Source: Rhodoglobus sp. (GTDB lineage Bacteria; Actinomycetota; Actinomycetes; Actinomycetales; Microbacteriaceae). From it: 64,000 nucleotides of DNA. The notes under the pieces were generated by a model. The model was not told the DNA's origin and made no database searches. It saw nothing but the letters and a program-made list of their open reading frames with translations. Position numbers and translations under genes: made by a program. Positions 59,985-64,000 of the stretch are shown piece after piece (positions within the stretch are counted from its first letter, which is position 1; every line of letters begins with the position of its first letter). The stretch is from NCBI GenBank assembly GCA_025463605.1, contig JAODAV010000031.1, positions 80,115 through 144,114 of the forward strand. The letters are read 5' to 3'.

Positions 59985-61958
59985 TTACCCGAGGGCCTGA
60001 GGGTGATTCTTCCGGTAACCTTCTCGCGCCAGGTAGGCTCCCGAAGCCAGTAGGGCGAGAATGACTGCGATCAGGGTGGCGATACCCACGCCTGTGTAGG
60101 CGAGGCGATCCGTTGCCGACGGTGTCGACGGCGTCGATGGCGTTCCGGGACCGCAGTTCACGGTGCACGGGTCGGGATCTCCACCACCACCGGGGCCGCA
60201 GTTGACGGTGCAACCCGGGTCGATGACCTGAGTGATGTTCGGCCCCACCGTCGCCGCTGCGAGGTTGAGCGTCGAGAGCTGGCCCTGCAGCGCCGAGACG
60301 CGAACCGCGGTCTGCGTGAACAGCGACCCGGTCGCCACGGCCATACCCTGCGGGCTGGCCATCGACGTCTCCTGAAGGTTGACTCGCACCGAGAGAGCGT
60401 CAGTGAGCGCGCTGTCTACACCGGCCGCACCGAGCAGGCCGGTCACCGCCGGGTCGACGAGCCCGGTGTTGAGGCTGTCGATCAGGCTGCTGATCGCGCC
60501 ATCCGAGCCGAACAGACCGTCGAGAAGCGCGTTGCCGAGACCACCGATGACCTGATCGATGGGTACGGTCGGGGCGATCGTTCCGTTGAGGAGGGAGACG
60601 GATGCCTCCGCCTTCGCCGCGCCCCCGTCGAGCAGCTGGTCGACGGTTCCCTCGATGTCGAGGTTGGCCGTGCTGTGCAGGTCGGGGAGGACGGTCTGCA
60701 CCGTCTCGCAGATCGTCTGGGTGGTGTAGCCGATGATGCCCTGGGTGACGTCGGACCCGCCGAGCCCGCCGACGAGGCCGCCGAGGCCGTCGACGATGTC
60801 ACCGATGATGGGCACCTGCACGTCGTGGCAGAGCTGGCCCTCGGTGGAGCCCTGCTCACTCACGAGGTCGAGGTTGGCGTGAATGTCGACGTTCGCTTCA
60901 TGCAACGAGGTCTTCACGCGGTCCACGATCTGGTCGGCGAGTGACGATACGGTGTCGGTGATTCCCGTGAGCACTTGGCCGATGACCGCATCGGAGAGGA
61001 GCTCGGTGTTCACCGGCAGGTTGTTGAGGTCGCCGCCGAGCAGTTGCTCGAGGTCGACGGAGACGCTTCCCGTCTGCAGGTTGAACTGCACAGGTCCGTT
61101 GCTGTAGACGCCGGTCAGCAGCGACTGCACCGCTTCATGCACGTCGCTCGTGATGTCGACTGTGACGTCGGCCGATGAGCCCACTATTCCGAGGATGGGG
61201 TTGAGGATGTCGTTGACCGCCGTGCTCAGCGCACCGCCGGGGGCTTCGAGGGCGGCAAGTTCGGAGTCGACCGAGTCGAGCGCCGTGTTGACCTTCGACG
61301 TCAGGTCGCCGATCGCCGGGCTCGTGAACGTGAGCACGGCGCCTTCGAGCCGGTAGTCACCGACGGCGGTGTCGAGGTTGCCCTGCGCCTGGGCGGCCAC
61401 ACCGTCGAGCGAGAGGGTCAGGTTGTTCAGCACGTTGTCGTAGCTGTCGTCGAGCGCGCTATTGAGGTCGACATCCACGTCTCCGGCTGCGCCCGATTGG
61501 GTGGGGCCGGCGCCGATCGCGCCGTCGTCACCAACGGCACCGCTCGCGCCGAGCGAGGCGCCGTTCTTGTCGGCCTCCGCGTACTGATTGAGAGTGCCGG
61601 CGTCAACATAGTCGCCGAGGTCGGTCTGAATGCCGCCGTCCTGCTGCACATCCACCGTCTGAAGCACCGTCGCATTGAGCGGATCGTCTGAGGTCTGCTT
61701 CGGCTGCGTGCCGTCGTTGCGAGCCACCGCGGGATCGAGAGAGACCGCATTGGCGAGGTCCATGCCCGCGAGGGTGCCGGAGAGGAACTGCCCCTCCGCG
61801 TACGAAGCGGCCCCGGTTTCGGCGTTGGCCGCCACGGGAACGAGGGCGAGGCCCAGACCGAGAGCAAGCGCGCTCGCCGAGGCGGCGGCGCGAGTTGCGA
61901 AGCGATGGGTGGATGCCTCGACTGGGCTTCCATCACGCGGGATGTGTCGAGTGAACAC
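59985..61958 (-). CDS. Choice-of-anchor G surface protein with LAxTG sorting signal
   Basis: 657 residues from the GTG at 61958, preceded by GGAAGG. A long signal peptide ends near VAANAET (about residue 48). The body is Asp/Ser/Leu-rich with repeated segments, as in choice-of-anchor G proteins of Microbacteriaceae. The C-terminus has the sortase motif LAYTG, a membrane helix and a basic tail (REGYRKN). Class E sortases recognise LAxTG. CTVNCGPG occurs twice in the Pro/Gly-rich stalk. Probably an abundant wall protein. A 19-bp palindrome lies upstream at 62017. Confidence 0.85.
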   Translation of the reverse strand: MFTRHIPRDGSPVEASTHRFATRAAASASALALGLGLALVPVAANAETGAASYAEGQFLSGTLAGMDLANAVSLDPAVARNDGTQPKQTSDDPLNATVLQTVDVQQDGGIQTDLGDYVDAGTLNQYAEADKNGASLGASGAVGDDGAIGAGPTQSGAAGDVDVDLNSALDDSYDNVLNNLTLSLDGVAAQAQGNLDTAVGDYRLEGAVLTFTSPAIGDLTSKVNTALDSVDSELAALEAPGGALSTAVNDILNPILGIVGSSADVTVDITSDVHEAVQSLLTGVYSNGPVQFNLQTGSVSVDLEQLLGGDLNNLPVNTELLSDAVIGQVLTGITDTVSSLADQIVDRVKTSLHEANVDIHANLDLVSEQGSTEGQLCHDVQVPIIGDIVDGLGGLVGGLGGSDVTQGIIGYTTQTICETVQTVLPDLHSTANLDIEGTVDQLLDGGAAKAEASVSLLNGTIAPTVPIDQVIGGLGNALLDGLFGSDGAISSLIDSLNTGLVDPAVTGLLGAAGVDSALTDALSVRVNLQETSMASPQGMAVATGSLFTQTAVRVSALQGQLSTLNLAAATVGPNITQVIDPGCTVNCGPGGGGDPDPCTVNCGPGTPSTPSTPSATDRLAYTGVGIATLIAVILALLASGAYLAREGYRKNHPQALG

Positions 61959-62282
61959 GACTGGTACCTTCCTGATCCTTTTCGGACAGAGGAAGCCGTG
62001 ACGATCTGCAATCGAGCTCAATTTGGAAAATTGAGGTGACGAACACTGCCTGATCTCAGCTTCGCTGCGCCCTATCTGGGGTAGTGCTATGTAGTTGGAT
62101 TGTCGCGAGGTGGTTAGCCCCGCAGCGAAGTGGTTAGTTGTCGCTTGTCAGAAGAGACGGCAGACGGCTCTGTCTATGACGGGGATTTGCAGATATTTTT
62201 CCGTCGCCCGGATGACGTACACTGGTGCAGGCGGTTGAAAACTGCCATGCTTTCGCGCGCCTTCTCACAGGTTGCGCACAAA
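61959..62282. promoter_or_regulatory. 324-bp regulatory gap with palindrome and direct repeats
   Basis: Holds a palindrome of arms CTCAATTT and AAATTGAG (62017-62035, 3-bp centre) and two copies of GTGGTTAG at 62110 and 62130, exactly 20 bp apart. The AT-rich palindrome lies about 60 bp upstream of the surface-protein gene on the minus strand. TACACT at 62218-62223 is a possible -10 box for tRNA-Trp. No gene is visible. Confidence 0.45.
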
Positions 62283-62355
62283 GGGCGGTGGCTCAATTGG
62301 TAGAGCAGCGGTCTCCAAAACCGCAGGTTGCAGGTTCGAGTCCTGTCCGCCCTGC
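62283..62355 (+). tRNA. tRNA-Trp (CCA)
   Basis: Acceptor arms agggcgg (62283-62289) and ccgccct (62348-62354) pair fully, with discriminator G. Anticodon stem gcggt/accgc, loop ctccaaa, CCA at 62316-62318. T arm with ggttcgagtcc. Position directly before secE is the standard actinobacterial order. Confidence 0.97.
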
Positions 62356-62419
62356 AGGTCCCTTCGCGCAGTTTTGCGCGGCGGGGCGAACAAGCCGAAG
62401 TATCGGAAGGTAGTTACGA

Positions 62420-62701
62420 GTGGCCAGAAAAGTCATCGACGAGCCCAGTGAGGACGTCGTCGCCAACGCCAAGAAGGATCGCGCACAGCGCCGTGGTCCT
62501 TTCGGGCGCCTGGCACTCTTCATCCGACAGGTCATCGGCGAACTCCGGAAGGTCGTGACGCCGACCCGTCGCGAGCTGTTCAGCTACACGGGCGTCGTGC
62601 TCGTGTTCGTCGTCATCATGATGGCGCTCGTGTCCGGGCTCGATTTCGGCTTCAGCGCGCTCGTCAACTTCCTGTTCGGCGACCCGACGATCACGGGCTA
62701 G
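62420..62701 (+). CDS. secE: Preprotein translocase subunit SecE
   Basis: 93 residues from a GTG start. A charged N-terminus is followed by the amphipathic helix LALFIRQVIGELRKVVTPTR and one membrane helix (about 54-76). SecE clamps SecY in the export channel. It lies between tRNA-Trp and nusG as in most actinobacteria. Confidence 0.96.
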   Translation: MARKVIDEPSEDVVANAKKDRAQRRGPFGRLALFIRQVIGELRKVVTPTRRELFSYTGVVLVFVVIMMALVSGLDFGFSALVNFLFGDPTITG

Positions 62702-62755
62702 AACTTCACACACTCGGCGGCATGTCCGCCACGCAAGCAAACGGAAAGAGATCCA

Positions 62756-63763
62756 GTGACTGAGAACCACCGCGACGATTTTGAGATCGCGACGGCCGCA
62801 GAGCAGTCCTCAGAAGACGACGAAGCCCAGACGGGTAACACGCTCGCAGCGGCGGACGAGTCCGAGAACGCCGCCGAGCACGGGGCGATGCACGTGATCG
62901 ACGAGGAATCGGAGCTCGAGGGCGACCTCGCGGGTCTGCTCGAGGCGCTCGACGCGGCGATCGATCCCGAGGCGGACGCGATCGTGGACGACGCCCTCGA
63001 CGTCGACTCTCCCGATGAGGCGGATGCCTCGGTCGCAGCCACAGACGACGAGGCCGATATCGAGGCTGAGGAGGCCGCCGCCGAGGAGCCCGACGTGGCC
63101 CCATACGACGGACCGGAGCTGGGCGACGACGACGGGGCCGTGGAGTCCGACCCCTACGACGACTTCCGCAACGAGCTGCGTGCGAAGCCCGGCAAGTGGT
63201 ACGTCATCCACTCCTACGCCGGTTTCGAGAAGCGCGTGAAGCAGAACATCGAGAACCGCAAGGTATCCATGGCGATGGAGGACTACGTCTTCCAGGTCGA
63301 GGTTCCCATGGAGGACGTCGTCGAGATCAAGAACGGCCAGCGCAAGCTCGTGAACCGTGTGCGCATCCCGGGCTACGTGCTCGTGCGCATGGACCTCAAC
63401 GAAGACAGCTGGTCGGTCGTGCGCCACACGCCCGGCGTGACCGGGTTCGTCGGCAACTCGCACAACCCGCGCCCCCTCCGTTTCGAGGAGGCCTTCAACA
63501 TGCTCAAGAGCCTGGTGCAGATCGTCGAGGCTCCGGCAGCCAAGGGCGCGGGCGGCAAGGGCAAGTCGACGGCACGCGTCATCCCGGCCGAAATCGACTT
63601 CGAGGTCGGCGAGACCATCACGATCAAGGAAGGTTCGTTCGCGGGCCTGCCCGGTTCGATCAGCGAGATCAAGGCGGAGAGCGGCAAGCTCATCGTGCTG
63701 GTGTCGCTGTTCGAGCGCGAGACCCCGGTCGAGCTCAGTTTCGACCAGGTCACCAAGCTGTAG
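62756..63763 (+). CDS. nusG: Transcription termination/antitermination protein NusG
   Basis: 335 residues from a GTG start. The NGN domain starts at about residue 143 with [18 protein letters not shown] and the KOW domain lies near 280 ([20 protein letters not shown]). Both are complete. The first 140 or so residues are extremely acidic (Glu, Asp and Ala) and should be disordered. Such extensions occur in actinobacterial NusG, and here it is large. NusG links RNA polymerase with Rho or the ribosome. Confidence 0.96.
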   Translation: MTENHRDDFEIATAAEQSSEDDEAQTGNTLAAADESENAAEHGAMHVIDEESELEGDLAGLLEALDAAIDPEADAIVDDALDVDSPDEADASVAATDDEADIEAEEAAAEEPDVAPYDGPELGDDDGAVESDPYDDFRNELRAKPGKWYVIHSYAGFEKRVKQNIENRKVSMAMEDYVFQVEVPMEDVVEIKNGQRKLVNRVRIPGYVLVRMDLNEDSWSVVRHTPGVTGFVGNSHNPRPLRFEEAFNMLKSLVQIVEAPAAKGAGGKGKSTARVIPAEIDFEVGETITIKEGSFAGLPGSISEIKAESGKLIVLVSLFERETPVELSFDQVTKL

Positions 63764-63876
63764 CGCTCGCGCTACCGAGTTTTTCCGGGTAAACTCGCCC
63801 GGTTCCAACCACCGCTGCCGGACTAGCCGGTTCGCGGGAGCGCGGTCGACACGATCGCACGAAACAAAGGAAAACA

Positions 63877-64000
63877 ATGGCACCGAAGAAGAAGGTTACG
63901 GGTCTGATCAAGCTTCAGATCCAGGCCGGCGCCGCCAACCCCGCACCGCCCATCGGGCCTGCGCTGGGTCAGCACGGCGTGAACATCATGGAGTTCTGCA
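63877..64000 (+). CDS. rplK: 50S ribosomal protein L11, N-terminal part
   Basis: Starts ATG at 63877 with AAAGGAAAA upstream and continues past the window end. The 41 visible residues include [20 protein letters not shown] and [16 protein letters not shown], the invariant N-terminal domain of L11. A GAGTTT/AAACTC hairpin at 63777-63796 lies in the upstream leader region. Confidence 0.97.

Overview
This window is high-GC chromosomal DNA from an actinobacterium, most likely a member of the Microbacteriaceae (Leifsonia/Salinibacterium/Rhodoglobus-like). The evidence is the frequent GTG starts and ATGA/GTGA gene overlaps, a full classical menaquinone pathway, two small DUF7882-type proteins typical of that family, a choice-of-anchor G surface protein with an LAxTG sorting signal, and a tRNA-Trp-secE-nusG-rplK block whose NusG has the long acidic actinobacterial N-terminus. 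This placement is inference from gene content; no database search was possible.

Layout. 1-12.8 kb: the end of a cytochrome c biogenesis gene (ResC/CcsB type), then the menaquinone genes menC, menB, menE, menA, menD, menF and menG with a polyprenyl diphosphate synthase, mixed with small membrane proteins, a PPK2 polyphosphate kinase and a ferredoxin-NADP reductase. 12.8-21.5 kb: housekeeping genes (TPR protein, B3/B4 protein, cardiolipin synthase, YajQ, lytic transglycosylase, LacI regulator, tRNA-Tyr, first DUF7882 protein, TetR regulator, inositol monophosphatase) and an M23 peptidase preceded by a 20-codon leader ORF. 21.5-29.1 kb: a maltose/maltodextrin locus (two GH13 enzymes, MalE, MalF, MalG) with two perfect LacI-type operators, one lying directly after a recognisable promoter. 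29.1-31.5 kb: tRNA-Thr and tRNA-Met, followed by debris of mobile elements (transposase remnant, ThiF/E1 protein lacking its nucleotide-binding loop, frameshifted tyrosine integrase, sequence resembling a tRNA 3' end).

31.4-45.3 kb is the most interesting accessory region. A GntR/UTRA regulator sits between two divergent operons. One encodes a Cys-type sulfatase and a complete sulfonate/sulfate-ester-type ABC importer. The other encodes a nucleoside hydrolase, a second Cys-type sulfatase and an adenosine/adenine-deaminase-family protein. A decayed third sulfatase, a formylglycine-generating enzyme that would mature the sulfatases, and a ribokinase-family kinase follow within 4 kb. Read together they suggest import and breakdown of a sulfated (or sulfamoylated) nucleoside: desulfation, N-glycosidic cleavage, base deamination and sugar phosphorylation. 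I know of no described system with this gene set; the substrate is an inference.

45.3-51.4 kb: small family-restricted genes (second DUF7882 protein, Cys/Met-rich copper-storage-like protein, two related short proteins around a methyltransferase, trypsin-like protease) and a 27-residue peptide gene ending in CDSCQ with its own palindrome-overlapped promoter and terminator. 51.4-64 kb: conserved core: two MaoC/hot-dog dehydratases, murB, an ABC-2 exporter, a PspC/toastrack protein with divergent histidine kinase and response regulator, an aspartate-type aminotransferase, the sortase-anchored protein, tRNA-Trp, secE, nusG and the start of rplK.
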